A program made the position numbers and the translations under genes. Under the pieces are notes generated by a model. The model had not been told where the DNA came from. It did not search any database and saw nothing but the letters and a program-made list of their open reading frames with translations. A DNA stretch of 64,000 nt from an uncultured Bacteroidales bacterium (GTDB taxonomy: Bacteria > Bacteroidota > Bacteroidia > Bacteroidales > P3): the NCBI GenBank assembly GCA_900318835.1, contig ONLW01000009.1:62001-126000 (forward strand). The letters run 5' to 3'. Shown piece by piece: positions 16,031 to 25,472 of this stretch (positions are counted from its first letter, which is position 1; every line of letters starts with the position of its first letter).

Positions 16031-17284
16031 TTAATCTTCAATAATTTCCTCACCTTTAGGTGTTTTTGATTCGATGGACTTGGAGAAGTCCTCTTCTTGT
16101 TCGGGGACAATGCGGAAGAGCGCCCGGAGGGCTTTCTTGAGCTGGTATTGTCCATGCTTGTCGACGCTGTAGGCCACAAAGAAACGTTTGCCGACGACGA
16201 ACGAGGCTGCCTCGGTGGGCGAGTCTACCTCGTAGAAGTAGCTTTTCAACTCACTCTCGCTGACGCGTTTGCCAAGGTAGATAGTATCGAACTGGTCGAC
16301 GCTGATGGGTGCCTGTAGCATGAGTTCGCCCTTGGCAGGCATCTTGCGCGTGGGCATTGCCTTGTACTCAATGCCCCGGGCAGTCTTCACCTTGGCGAAG
16401 AACTTGAGTTTGGCGTCGAGTTGTTCCTGTGTGACGGGGATGCGAACAAAAATGGAGTCTTTCTGCTCAAGTTCGCATTCGTCTGGACGACGGCCATAGT
16501 TGCTGCTAATCACCACATAACCTGCTTGAACCAGCAGTTGTTTACGGTGCGGAATGAGGCAGTATTGCTCGACGGTGGTTTTGTAGTCGAGATGGTCTTC
16601 CACCTTGATTTCCAAGCCTCCCGGACAGGAGTCCTTGGTGTTGTCGATGGCGTAGACAGAGCCTTTGGCGAGGAACAGCTGTGCGTAGTAGCCGCGCACA
16701 AGGCTGTCGACGGAGGGCATGAAGCATCCACGAGCACTGCCGACACACTCGTCAGGGTCGTTTCTAAATGTAATAAGGACAGTATTGCGGAGGTCGATAC
16801 TCTTGTTGAGCTTGAGGCGCGCATCGGGGAGCTGGGTACAATCGTAGACGGCTGTGGACACAGGCACTTCGAAACGGAGGGTTTCAACGCTGTCGCCATG
16901 ACATGAACAATGGATGGGATTGTGAGCGTAGCGGATGGGGAACGGGGAACGGGTGCGCATGGTGAAATAGCGTCTAATGCCCTCAACCCGCTCGTTACCG
17001 AGAGTCTCGTCAGCGTTGCCATAGCTCTCGATAGTCATGGTGTAGAGGTTCGGATTGTCAATGGAGAAGGCAATGCGGTAGGCGGAATCAAGGAGGTCGA
17101 GGTCATTCACCGAATAGGTGGAGTCACTGCCATGATAGGTCAGCAACAGATAGAAGGCCTCGGGGTTGGTCAGTGCCTTCTGCATGTTTTTCACCGGCTT
17201 GACAGACGGTACATAGAGTCCCGACTGGGCAAAAGTGGTGGAGAACAAGGGCAGAAGTGCCAACGCCAACAGAATCCGTTTCAT
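16031..17284 (-). CDS. exported protein of unknown function next to MoxR
   Basis: I cannot assign this 417-residue protein. It has a signal peptide (LLALALLPLFSTTFAQ) and is otherwise soluble. Residues about 75-105 (TMTIESYGNADETLGNERVE then GIRRYF) faintly resemble the OmpA-type pattern in which G, D and spaced N..R..I..YF residues contact peptidoglycan. The match is too weak for a call. Several cysteines (CSCHGDS, CVGSARGCF) suggest disulfides. Its ATG overlaps the MoxR stop by four bases, so the two are translated together. The C-terminus is charged (EEDFSKSIESKTPKGEE). Confidence 0.7.
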   Translation of the reverse strand: MKRILLALALLPLFSTTFAQSGLYVPSVKPVKNMQKALTNPEAFYLLLTYHGSDSTYSVNDLDLLDSAYRIAFSIDNPNLYTMTIESYGNADETLGNERVEGIRRYFTMRTRSPFPIRYAHNPIHCSCHGDSVETLRFEVPVSTAVYDCTQLPDARLKLNKSIDLRNTVLITFRNDPDECVGSARGCFMPSVDSLVRGYYAQLFLAKGSVYAIDNTKDSCPGGLEIKVEDHLDYKTTVEQYCLIPHRKQLLVQAGYVVISSNYGRRPDECELEQKDSIFVRIPVTQEQLDAKLKFFAKVKTARGIEYKAMPTRKMPAKGELMLQAPISVDQFDTIYLGKRVSESELKSYFYEVDSPTEAASFVVGKRFFVAYSVDKHGQYQLKKALRALFRIVPEQEEDFSKSIESKTPKGEEIIED

Positions 17285-18216
17285 GACATCAACAGTTCGT
17301 TAATAATCTGGTCGGTACTGATGCCCTCGGCCTCGGCATAGTAGTTGCGCACAATGCGGTGACGCAACACGTTGAAAGTCACGGTGCGGACATCCTCGCA
17401 GTCGGGCGAGTATTTGCCGTGGAGAGCGGCATGGGTGCGAGCTCCCATAATGAGGTATTGCGACGCGCGCGGACCGGCACCCCAAGAGATGTATTTATTT
17501 TGTTCACGCGTAGAAGTAACCAAACGTACAGCATATTCCACCACATTGTCGGGCACCGGCATGTTGCGTATGACCTCCTGAAAAGAGATGATATCCTCAG
17601 CGTTGAGGATTTTTTCCACAGTGGCCGCCCTGCTGACGGTGGTCTGCTTCACAATCTGCACCTCCTCGTCGAACGAGGGATAGTCGAGGCGGACGTTGAA
17701 CATAAAACGGTCGAGCTGTGCTTCGGGCAACGGGTAGGTTCCTTCTTGCTCGATTGGGTTCTGGGTGGCAAGAACGAAGAATGGCCGCGGCAGTGGATAG
17801 CTGGTACCACCGACTGTAACCTTCTTTTCCTGCATAGCCTCGAGAAGGGCCGCCTGGGTCTTGGGAGGCGTGCGGTTGATTTCATCAGCCAAAACGACGG
17901 AAGCAAACAAAGGTCCTTGGATGAACTTGAAGTTACGCTCACGGTCAAGAATCTCGCTTCCAGTAATGTCGGAGGGCATAAGGTCGGGAGTAAACTGGAT
18001 ACGGTTGAACGAAAGACCCAACGTCTGCGCCAAAGTATTTACCATGAGGGTCTTTGCCAGACCAGGAACACCCAACAACAGGCAGTGACCTCCCGTAAAA
18101 AGGGACAATAGCAGCGAGTCGACAGCTTCATGCTGTCCGACGATAATCTTGCCCATTTCGTTACGAAGGGCTTTGTATTTTTGGACCAGAAGGTCTAGTT
18201 GTTCTTTGTCAGTCAT
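17281..18216 (-). CDS. MoxR family AAA+ ATPase
   Basis: MoxR ATPases act as chaperone-like remodelers, often with von Willebrand factor A proteins. The 311 residues contain Walker A LLLGVPGLAKT near residue 40, RIQFTPDLMPSDITGSE, Walker B VVLADEINRTPPKTQAALLE near 108, sensor 1 FVLATQNPIEQEGTYPLPEA near 145, and sensor 2 in WGAGPRASQYLI. The AAA_lid domain is complete. The usual partners (DUF58, VWA proteins) are absent. The downstream overlapping gene encodes an unknown exported protein and upstream are periplasmic chaperones, so the context points to the envelope. Confidence 0.94.
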   Translation of the reverse strand: MTDKEQLDLLVQKYKALRNEMGKIIVGQHEAVDSLLLSLFTGGHCLLLGVPGLAKTLMVNTLAQTLGLSFNRIQFTPDLMPSDITGSEILDRERNFKFIQGPLFASVVLADEINRTPPKTQAALLEAMQEKKVTVGGTSYPLPRPFFVLATQNPIEQEGTYPLPEAQLDRFMFNVRLDYPSFDEEVQIVKQTTVSRAATVEKILNAEDIISFQEVIRNMPVPDNVVEYAVRLVTSTREQNKYISWGAGPRASQYLIMGARTHAALHGKYSPDCEDVRTVTFNVLRHRIVRNYYAEAEGISTDQIINELLMS

Positions 18217-18220
18217 GGAA

Positions 18221-19561
18221 TTATTTAATATTCAAGTTCTCAAAGACGCAGTCCTTGAACTCATCGGCCAAACGGATATAGGTTTTTTGGGCCTGCTTGC
18301 GTGCCCACTCGCGCATATGCTTCTGCTTTGCGGTAACCAGAGCGGCATTATAGATATTGTCGTAGTCGTCCACAAGGTTAGCCTTATGTGCAGGATATTT
18401 GCGGTTAAGACGCACAATGCGGTAGGCATCGCGGTTGTCTTCGTTTTTGAAAGCCGTAGCGGGAGAAATTGCTCCCACATCCATTCCAGGGATACCCACA
18501 GCAAAATAGCTCTGCTTCAAGACCTCGGCATCGAAGCGGTTGCTGCCATCGTTGGGGTTGGTCACCGTGCCGCCCTGTTTGGCGTTGTCAACAGTGCTGT
18601 ACTGCTTAGCGGCATCCTCGAAACTAATTTTTCCATCACGAATCTCGGTAGCCAAGCTGTCGAGGGTCATGCGGGCATGCAACATGTCCTCTGTCGACAC
18701 CTTCGGGATGATGAGGATATGACGGGCGTTGACAGTGTTACCTCGACGCTCAATGAGCTGGATGATGTGGAATCCAAACTGGGTCTCAATGATAGGCGAC
18801 ACCTCGCCAGGCTTCAGTGCAAAGGCTGCCGACTCGAACTCAGCTACCATTTGACCTCGTGAGAAGAAGCCCAGTTCACCGCCCTTGCGTGCCGAGCCAG
18901 GATCCTGCGAATAGAGAGTGGCTAGCATGGAGAAGCTTTCGCCCTTGATAACGCGCTCACGCAACTCGGCCAGTTGGGCACGCACACGGTCGCGCTCAGC
19001 CTCGGAGATAACAGGTTGGATGACAATCTCGGAAATCTCGTATTTTTCAGGCATCATGGGAAGGCTGTCGGCAGGCAATTCATTGAAAAACTTGGTGACC
19101 TCAGCGGGAGTCACTTTAACACCCTCAGTAATCTTGTATTCCACTTCACGACTGAGGAGGTTGACACGAATCATGCGGTCGTACTGTTCCTTCAATTCGT
19201 CATAGGAGAAACCCGTAGCTTCACGCAGAGCCTCCTTGGAACCATACTGCTGGAGGTCGCTGTTGAGATAGTATTCCAAGTATGGCTTTACCTTATCTTC
19301 CGACACTTCAATACTGTCCACCTCTCCTTTATGCACTAGCAACTGGGTAAGAATAAGGTTCTCAAGAATGGCACAGCGCGTGGCCTGGGCATCGGTAACC
19401 GTCGAACGCATGCGCATCTGAGCCAGCGAACGTTCAACATCGGAATATTTCACAATATTCTTTCCAACAATGGCAGCCACACCATCAACAAGGGTACCAT
19501 TCTGAGCCATCGTGATGGAACAAATGGACATTAAGGCTACTATAATGATTGTCTTTTTCAT
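18221..19561 (-). CDS. SurA-type peptidyl-prolyl isomerase, two parvulin domains
   Basis: This periplasmic chaperone/isomerase probably helps outer-membrane proteins fold. A signal peptide (MSICSITMAQ) precedes a SurA N-terminal helical domain (VDGVAAIVGKNIVKYSDVER). Two parvulin domains follow. The first, near residues 175-275, is intact (SARKGGELGFFSRGQMV; FGFHIIQLIERRG). The second, near 280-385, is divergent (NARHILIIPKV; AKQGGTVTNPNDGS). The C-terminal helices complete the chaperone core. 446 residues is typical. It starts 18 bases after the lipoprotein isomerase gene and five bases before moxR. Confidence 0.9.
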   Translation of the reverse strand: MKKTIIIVALMSICSITMAQNGTLVDGVAAIVGKNIVKYSDVERSLAQMRMRSTVTDAQATRCAILENLILTQLLVHKGEVDSIEVSEDKVKPYLEYYLNSDLQQYGSKEALREATGFSYDELKEQYDRMIRVNLLSREVEYKITEGVKVTPAEVTKFFNELPADSLPMMPEKYEISEIVIQPVISEAERDRVRAQLAELRERVIKGESFSMLATLYSQDPGSARKGGELGFFSRGQMVAEFESAAFALKPGEVSPIIETQFGFHIIQLIERRGNTVNARHILIIPKVSTEDMLHARMTLDSLATEIRDGKISFEDAAKQYSTVDNAKQGGTVTNPNDGSNRFDAEVLKQSYFAVGIPGMDVGAISPATAFKNEDNRDAYRIVRLNRKYPAHKANLVDDYDNIYNAALVTAKQKHMREWARKQAQKTYIRLADEFKDCVFENLNIK

Positions 19562-19579
19562 TTTCTAATACATTATTTC

Positions 19580-20431
19580 TTATAACATCCTTTCGACATC
19601 ACCACCATCTTCGGCCTCCTTCAAGAGATCGGACTGGAGTTTGTTAAGGATATCTATTTTACGATGATTGAGAATAATGGCACGAATATTGTCGCGCTGC
19701 ACATCAAGAGGCGACAATTCGTCGGTGACTTTATAGTCGAGAATGCGGGCTGCATAGAATAGCGTGTCGTCGCTAAAGGCTATGGAGTTATGCTGACGCA
19801 AGAAGGATTGCTCATTGTAGGCAGTAATGTGAATAGCCGTCTGCAGAGTTACGAAAGGAATCCAACTGGTGGCATCGTAGTATCCAGCGAAGCCGTTGCG
19901 GGCAGCAATCTCTTCAAACTCCATCACATCACTATCAGTGAAATTACCCTTCTGGACAATCTTTTTAATCTTGGGCACAGCAGGCGACTTGACTGGAGCC
20001 GCGAGGTAGACGGCCTTGACAATACTGCTTTTAAGCTGAAAGTCGGTCTTATGCTCGTCATAGTATTCCCTTATCTGGGCGTCGGTCACCAGAGTGTCAA
20101 GCAGTTGGTCGATAATCTGCCGCTCGTAGGCATAGGCAAGAAGGTTGTTCTTGTATTCCTGCAACTCTCGCGAGAAGTCGGTCTTTACATTCTTCTCGGC
20201 CTTGGCCAAAATGACAGCCTGCCGAATCCACTGCTCGACATAGTTCTTCACCACAGCGATGCTGTCCTCCGAAGAAAGACCGGCAGGCACCAGCCCCTCA
20301 AGGTCGCTACGATGCAGCTCACGGTTGTATACACTGGCCACCACAGGCGAATGATCGCCCCCAGCCTGGGTGCAGGCCGTCAGCAGCAGTGTAGCCACCA
20401 AAAGACTAGAAGCGAATCTTGTCAACAACAT
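19580..20431 (-). CDS. SurA/PpiC-related lipoprotein
   Basis: This 283-residue lipoprotein (lipobox LLLTACTQ) is related to SurA. The N-terminal region PVVASVYNRELHRSDLEGLV matches the SurA-N pattern, and long helices follow (VVKNYVEQWIRQAVILAKAE). A parvulin-like segment may be degenerate: I do not see the GG.LG signature, so isomerase activity is doubtful. It lies between two clear parvulin genes in the guaB run, and its first 26 bases overlap the end of the upstream gene. A chaperone role in the periplasm is inferred from this context. Confidence 0.82.
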   Translation of the reverse strand: MLLTRFASSLLVATLLLTACTQAGGDHSPVVASVYNRELHRSDLEGLVPAGLSSEDSIAVVKNYVEQWIRQAVILAKAEKNVKTDFSRELQEYKNNLLAYAYERQIIDQLLDTLVTDAQIREYYDEHKTDFQLKSSIVKAVYLAAPVKSPAVPKIKKIVQKGNFTDSDVMEFEEIAARNGFAGYYDATSWIPFVTLQTAIHITAYNEQSFLRQHNSIAFSDDTLFYAARILDYKVTDELSPLDVQRDNIRAIILNHRKIDILNKLQSDLLKEAEDGGDVERML

Positions 20432-22499
20432 CGTGGTTAATCTTCACTCTGTATTTGCTGCGGAGTTCCTTGCAGAGACTCTCCTCCACCTCGTTCTGCC
20501 AGGCATTGAGGTAATAGCCACGAGCCTCCATCTGTCCCTTGAGGCCAGGCTCTATAATGCTCTGCACCACCAGCAGACGGTAGCCCTTGCCCGAATGGAC
20601 GGCATAGACGCCAGGCGTCCACTGATCGTCGGACAGGAGATCCTGATGGGTTTGTTCCACCACTGCCACGCTGTAACTCACGGGGTTATCAACACTACAC
20701 TGTTTACTGTCCACCTTCTTGATGAGGGCATCCAGCATGTCGGAACTGGAGAGATCTTTTTTCTGGGCTTTTTGCAGAATTTTGACAGCCTTCTCAGAGT
20801 CGAGACAGCGGCTATCGGAGACTTCAAAAACCACCACACGCGCACGTGTGCGCCAGAAATAAATAGAATCGTCGGGATTGTCCATGTTCTTCTTGGCACT
20901 CTCGCGGGCATAGAAATCTGCGAAACCGGCGCTGTCTTTGATAGCTTTTACCCATATCATCTGCTCGTTGTAATTGAAAATCATCAGTCCGCGACGATAT
21001 TCGTCCACAAGGTCGGCAAATTCAGGATATTCTTTCTCCAGTTGACTATCGGCATAGGCGATGGTGACGCTGTCGAGGAAATCCTCAAAACGCTGACGGG
21101 CATAATACTCCAATTCCATGCGCGGCCCAGACTTCTGATTACGCTGCACATAATTGGCAAAATCAATCATGTTATATTCCTTGCCTGGAACTTTCACCAA
21201 AGGGCGCAGGTCGGTGAACACCGAGTCGGAGACTTTCCACTTGGCAAGGAAAACATTGTTGTCGAGATTGGCTGCCAATTCGTCGATTGAAGCCATCATT
21301 TTCACAGGTTCCTGTTTTTTCCCTTTTTTCTTAGCGGCCTTTTTGGCAGGCACGGGTGTCACGGTAAGGTCCTCGATACCGTATTTCAAGCGGGCCGAGG
21401 CGGCAAACGACTTACGCGAGGCGGCACCACGCGGATCACGGGCCATGCGTTGGCGATAATAGGGTTCCATGCGCTCAAACGAAGGCAGTGTATCACGCTT
21501 CACCAAACGCACGATATGCCAACCATAGCGGGTGTGGAAAGGACGCGAGAACTCGCCAACCTTCAGTTTGCTAAGTTCAGTGACATACTCCTGCGGTAAC
21601 TGCTGCATGGTGGCATCGTAGATGTAGCCACCCGTTTCAGCCGTGGAAGCGTCGTCGCTCTGACGGGCAATCATCTCAAATGAAGTACCCGATTTCAGAC
21701 GACCATATTCCATTTCCACAGCATTTCCGCCGTTGTGGTTACGACTCCAGAAATGCTGAAGCGTCACCTTCCCATAGAATTCCGAACGATGCAGAAGTTT
21801 GATAATGTGGTATCCATAGCGTGTGCGCACCGGCAAACTCACCTCGTCAGGCTGCAGGGCATAGGCCGCGTTCTCAAAGGGATATACCATATCGAAAGAG
21901 GTGAAGTAGTTCAGCTCGCCCTCGTTGGACTGCACCTGGGCGGCAGGGTCCACACGACGGGCCTCCTCAATGGCCAAATCATAGATATTTTCTCCTGCAA
22001 CGACACGGCGGTAGAGGTCCATGGCCCGGTTGTAGGCCGCGAGGGTATCCTCGGGCGAAGCGTCGGGCTTCACCTTGACAAGTACGTGCGCCGCATGCAA
22101 CGCATAGCGGTTGCGCTCATAGGCCTCGGTCATGATTTTCTTCAGCATCGCCGAATCGATGAGATAGGGCGCTGCGAGGTCTTTTCGGTAGCGTGCCAGT
22201 TCATTGCGAAGGGCAGCAGTGGTGTCAAAACCATGGCTCACGGCATCACGCAACTTTGCTTGGAAATTGGCATAAAGCTCCACATACTCCTCTAGGGCAG
22301 CCCTTTTCTCGGCCTCGCTGGCGTTCTTGGAAACGAGGTTGTCGCCCACCGACTGGCGGAAGTCCTTCATAAATTCCTGTTGACGGATTTGGCGACCTCC
22401 AATCTCCATCACCACAGGGTTGTTGTTTTGCGCAAAAAGTTGAGTGTAGAAAGTGGAAATACCAAAGATGGCCGCAGCCAGCAATATTTTCTTATTCAT
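20406..22499 (-). CDS. large periplasmic peptidyl-prolyl isomerase, two parvulin domains
   Basis: This 697-residue exported protein has a signal peptide (FYTQLFAQ) and a SurA-like N-terminal helical domain (VVMEIGGRQIRQQEFMKDFR). Two parvulin domains are visible: one near residues 135-240 (ALHAAHVLVKVKPDASPEDT; TRYGYHIIKLLHR), one near 245-345 (STAETGGYIYDATM; TRYGWHIVRLVKR). A lysine-rich linker (PAKKAAKKKGKKQEP) near residue 390 leads to a long helical C-terminal half without a recognised domain. This layout is common for the first isomerase gene after guaB in Bacteroidales. Likely role: folding of outer-membrane and secreted proteins. Confidence 0.9.
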   Translation of the reverse strand: MNKKILLAAAIFGISTFYTQLFAQNNNPVVMEIGGRQIRQQEFMKDFRQSVGDNLVSKNASEAEKRAALEEYVELYANFQAKLRDAVSHGFDTTAALRNELARYRKDLAAPYLIDSAMLKKIMTEAYERNRYALHAAHVLVKVKPDASPEDTLAAYNRAMDLYRRVVAGENIYDLAIEEARRVDPAAQVQSNEGELNYFTSFDMVYPFENAAYALQPDEVSLPVRTRYGYHIIKLLHRSEFYGKVTLQHFWSRNHNGGNAVEMEYGRLKSGTSFEMIARQSDDASTAETGGYIYDATMQQLPQEYVTELSKLKVGEFSRPFHTRYGWHIVRLVKRDTLPSFERMEPYYRQRMARDPRGAASRKSFAASARLKYGIEDLTVTPVPAKKAAKKKGKKQEPVKMMASIDELAANLDNNVFLAKWKVSDSVFTDLRPLVKVPGKEYNMIDFANYVQRNQKSGPRMELEYYARQRFEDFLDSVTIAYADSQLEKEYPEFADLVDEYRRGLMIFNYNEQMIWVKAIKDSAGFADFYARESAKKNMDNPDDSIYFWRTRARVVVFEVSDSRCLDSEKAVKILQKAQKKDLSSSDMLDALIKKVDSKQCSVDNPVSYSVAVVEQTHQDLLSDDQWTPGVYAVHSGKGYRLLVVQSIIEPGLKGQMEARGYYLNAWQNEVEESLCKELRSKYRVKINHDVVDKIRF

Positions 22500-22534
22500 T
22501 TGTCTTAACTCCTAAACTACAGTCTCCTTAATTT

Positions 22535-24007
22535 TTATCTCGAATAGTTGGGTGCCTCGCGGGTGATGGCGATGTCGTGCGGATGGCTCTCGGTACGACC
22601 GGCATCGGTGATGCGGATGAACTTGGCATTCTGCAGGTCGGTGATGGTACGACTTCCGGTATAACCCATGCCGGCCTTCAAGCCGCCAACAAGCTGATAG
22701 AGAATCTCGCTGAGGGTTCCTTTGTAAGGTACACGGCCCACGACGCCTTCAGGGACAAGTTTCTTGGCATCAGTCTCCTTATCCTGGAAGTAGCGGTCCT
22801 TGCTGCCGGCCTGCATAGCCTCGAGAGAGCCCATGCCACGGTAGCTCTTGAACTTACGGCCTTCGTAGATAATGGTCTCTCCGGGGGCCTCGTCGGTACC
22901 TGCCACCAGCGAGCCAACCATGACGGTGCTGGCACCGGCAGCGAGAGCCTTGACAACGTCGCCGCTGTAGCGGATGCCGCCGTCAGCAATGACAGGCACG
23001 TCGTAGCCCTTCTGTTTCAGGGCACCGCACACCTCGCAGATAGCCGTGAGCTGAGGCACACCAATACCGGCGATGATGCGGGTGGAGCAGATGCTTCCGG
23101 GTCCGATACCCACCTTGATGGCGTCGGCGCCAGCCTCGGCCAGCATGATGGCGGCCTCGCCGGTGGCGATGTTGCCCACCACCACGTCAATATTGTCATA
23201 CTTGGCTTTCACATTCTTGAGGGCTTCCACCACACGGATGGAATGGCCATGGGCAGTATCGATGACGATGGCGTCGGCACCAGCCTTCACCAAGGCATCA
23301 ACACGGTCCATCATGTCGGGAGTGATACCCACTCCGGCGGCCACGCGCAGACGTCCGTTGCTGTCCTTGCAGGCCAAGGGGCGCTCCTTGGTCTTCATGA
23401 TGTCGCGGTAGGTGATGAGACCCATGAACTGGCCTTTCTCATTCACCACAGGCAACTTCTCGATTTTGTGCTGCTGCAGGATGTCTGTAGCCTCGGCAAA
23501 CGTGGTGCCCTCGTGGGTGGTGATGAGCTTGGTAATCATGATCTCGCTCAGCGGACGCTCCATGTCGCGCTCGAAGCGCAGGTCGCGGTTGGTCACCATG
23601 CCGATAAGCATACGGTTCTCATCCACAATGGGAATACCACCGATGCCATACTCTTCCATCAGGTGCAGGGCATCCTTCACCTTGGCGTCCTTGTTGAGGG
23701 TCACGGGGTCAATAATCATGCCGTTCTCCGCACGCTTCACCTTGCGCACCTCGTTGGCCTGACGCTCGATGCTCATGTTCTTGTGCAGCACGCCGATGCC
23801 CCCCTCCTGAGCCATTCCGATGGCCATAGCAGCCTCTGTCACAGTGTCCATAGCCGCACTAACCAGCGGAGTGTTCAACGTGATGTTCTTCGAGAAACGG
23901 GATGCCACCGTCACCTCACGGGGGAGGATTTCGGAGTAAGCGGGGACGAGCAGGACGTCGTCGTAAGTAAGGCCTTCGCCGATGAATTTAGAAGTGTCTG
24001 TATACAT
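22535..24007 (-). CDS. guaB: IMP dehydrogenase
   Basis: GuaB oxidises IMP to XMP with NAD+, the committed step to GMP. I start at the ATG at 24007 ([20 protein letters not shown]), giving 490 residues; an ATG at 24046 would lie on the promoter. The (beta/alpha)8 barrel is interrupted near residues 95-215 by a pair of CBS domains ([40 protein letters not shown]). The catalytic loop is [13 protein letters not shown] near residue 300 and the flap is [15 protein letters not shown] near 400. The isomerase genes follow after 35 bases. Confidence 0.97.
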   Translation of the reverse strand: MYTDTSKFIGEGLTYDDVLLVPAYSEILPREVTVASRFSKNITLNTPLVSAAMDTVTEAAMAIGMAQEGGIGVLHKNMSIERQANEVRKVKRAENGMIIDPVTLNKDAKVKDALHLMEEYGIGGIPIVDENRMLIGMVTNRDLRFERDMERPLSEIMITKLITTHEGTTFAEATDILQQHKIEKLPVVNEKGQFMGLITYRDIMKTKERPLACKDSNGRLRVAAGVGITPDMMDRVDALVKAGADAIVIDTAHGHSIRVVEALKNVKAKYDNIDVVVGNIATGEAAIMLAEAGADAIKVGIGPGSICSTRIIAGIGVPQLTAICEVCGALKQKGYDVPVIADGGIRYSGDVVKALAAGASTVMVGSLVAGTDEAPGETIIYEGRKFKSYRGMGSLEAMQAGSKDRYFQDKETDAKKLVPEGVVGRVPYKGTLSEILYQLVGGLKAGMGYTGSRTITDLQNAKFIRITDAGRTESHPHDIAITREAPNYSR

Positions 24008-24043
24008 ATATTTGCGTTTTTTTATTCTAATGAAATTAATTTG

Positions 24044-24074
24044 CAAAAATACGACTTTTTTTTGACATATCGAA
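24044..24074 (-). promoter_or_regulatory. probable promoter of guaB
   Basis: TATTTTTG (24051 to 24044) fits the -7 box. A TTCG (24074 to 24071), one base off TTTG, lies 19 bases upstream. It would give a leader of about 30 bases before the ATG at 24007. Confidence 0.55.
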
Positions 24075-24190
24075 AGAAAAATATCAACATCGACCCATTT
24101 TCCATCCTTCTATACTGATAATCAACACTTAATGACACCCAATCATTTTTTGTAAAAACATCCTGAAAAGCTCATTTTTACTGCATTTCT

Positions 24191-24301
24191 AACTACCTGA
24201 TACTAAACATCATCTCCCTATCAACTCCTACCCAACTCCTACCCAACTCCTACCCATGTCCTACCATGGTAGGACATGATAGGTCGATGGCAGATTGATG
24301 G
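24191..24301 (+). repeat. phased 11-base palindromic repeat element, copy 4
   Basis: The 5' module AACTACCTGATACTAAACAT is nearly identical to that of copy 2. Units ATCTCCCTATC, three exact AACTCCTACCC in tandem and ATGTCCTACC follow. The centre is TCCTACCATGGTAGGA, then inverted units ending ATAGGTCGATG. The long arm comes first towards the lipoprotein gene at 24372, and the element ends 14 bases before that gene's -33 box. The 364-base gap 24008-24371 holds only the guaB promoter, this element and the promoter at 24316. Confidence 0.88.
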
Positions 24302-24315
24302 TACAAAAAAAATAT

Positions 24316-24346
24316 TTTGCCATATCGGGCAAAAGTCGTACTTTTG
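24316..24346 (+). promoter_or_regulatory. promoter of the thioredoxin-like lipoprotein operon
   Basis: TTTG (24316-24319), a 19-base spacer and TACTTTTG (24339-24346) match the Bacteroidetes consensus. Transcription should begin near 24353, about 20 bases before the ATG at 24372. Confidence 0.8.
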
Positions 24347-24371
24347 CAACCGTATTTTTATAATTAAAACA

Positions 24372-25472
24372 ATGAAAAAAACATTCCAATTCATTTGCGC
24401 CGTGGCAGTTATCGCCTTGATGGGCAGTTGCGGCAACAAGAACCAATTCACCATTAACGGTACCGTCGCCCCTGAGATGAACGGCAAAACGGTTTACATC
24501 TTCAACATCTACGGCGAAGGCTCAGATCCGGTTGACAGCGCGGTGGTGGCCGATGGTCAATTCACCTTCCAGGGCACCGTTGAAGAACCTTGGATGGCGT
24601 TGATGGGAAATAATGAAATGGGAGTTCTGCCCATGGTTGTTGTTGAACCCGGCACCATCGTTGTGACTGCCGACAGCATCGGCGGCACACAGCTGAACGA
24701 CCGTCTGATGGCCTTCAACAAAAGCTTCGATATCAGCGATATCGAAAGCCAAATGAATGAATATATCCCGTTATACTACAGCGCTCCCAACGCCGAAGCC
24801 CGTGCCGAGGCCGAGCATGTGCTCGATAGTCTGGACTCCATCGGCAACGCTCGCATTTGTGAGGCAAACTGGAAACTGTACCATGAGAATGGCGACAATA
24901 TACTAGGTGTCAAAGCCATGCAGGAAATTGTCTCAGCAGGCAAGTTCACCTTCAGCGAATTCGACAGCATCGTCAAGGCCGCCGCTCCCATTGTGGCCAA
25001 CAACAAGAGCGTGCAGTCCAAACTCAACCAGTTGCGCGCCGTTGAGGCCACCGCTGCCGGCAAACACTACACCGACATCCAAGGTGTTGACGGAAAGCTC
25101 AGCGACCTAATTGACGGCAAGCTGGCACTGGTCGACTTCTATGCCAGCTGGTGCGGTCCCTGCCGCAACGAGATTAGAGACAACCTCGTGCCGCTGTGGA
25201 ATAAATATCAAAAGAAAGGCCTCGTCATCGTAGGTCTCAACGTCTGGGAGCGCGGTGACGCCGAAGCCCGCAAGGCCGCCCATGAGAAAGTGATGACCGA
25301 CCTCAGCATCACTTATCCCCAACTGGTCGACAGCACCCGCACCGCCACCGACACCTACGGCGTGCAGGGCATCCCGCAGATTATGCTCATCGGTCCCGAC
25401 GGCACCATCCTCGCCCGCGACCTCCGTGGCGCCGCCATCGAAGAAGCCATCATCGAAGCCCTGAAGAAATGA
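24372..25472 (+). CDS. TlpA/DUF4369-type thioredoxin-like lipoprotein
   Basis: This is a periplasmic thiol-disulfide oxidoreductase anchored as a lipoprotein (MKKTFQFICAVAVIALMGSC). It has 366 residues. The first half is a DUF4369 beta domain (FTINGTVAPEMNGKTVYIFN), then helices (residues about 115-215), then a thioredoxin fold with LVDFYASWCGPCRNEIRDN near residue 255, including the CxxC pair. The cis-proline loop follows (YGVQGIPQIMLIG near 335). Such proteins reduce or shuffle disulfides in the envelope; the substrate is unknown. The ATG at 24372 follows the promoter at 24316-24346. The next gene overlaps its stop by four bases. Confidence 0.92.
   Translation: MKKTFQFICAVAVIALMGSCGNKNQFTINGTVAPEMNGKTVYIFNIYGEGSDPVDSAVVADGQFTFQGTVEEPWMALMGNNEMGVLPMVVVEPGTIVVTADSIGGTQLNDRLMAFNKSFDISDIESQMNEYIPLYYSAPNAEARAEAEHVLDSLDSIGNARICEANWKLYHENGDNILGVKAMQEIVSAGKFTFSEFDSIVKAAAPIVANNKSVQSKLNQLRAVEATAAGKHYTDIQGVDGKLSDLIDGKLALVDFYASWCGPCRNEIRDNLVPLWNKYQKKGLVIVGLNVWERGDAEARKAAHEKVMTDLSITYPQLVDSTRTATDTYGVQGIPQIMLIGPDGTILARDLRGAAIEEAIIEALKK

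Noticed and set aside
16031..17284. Assignment of the protein next to moxR as an OmpA-family peptidoglycan binder
   Set aside because: Only one segment resembles the OmpA pattern and the key spacing is not convincing, so it is left as unknown.
22577..24118. Long open frame of 513 codons on the plus strand opposite guaB
   Set aside because: It is antisense to an unmistakable IMP dehydrogenase, is His/Gly/Leu-rich in the manner of complement frames, and extends into the promoter region.
24191..24301. CRISPR-like tandem repeat
   Set aside because: Units of 11 bases are contiguous with no spacers, and the array is inverted around a centre. No cas genes are present.
24239..24487. Minus-strand frames reading through repeat copy 4
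   Set aside because: The peptide from the repeat is arbitrary, and the frames cross the promoter and start of a clear plus-strand lipoprotein gene.
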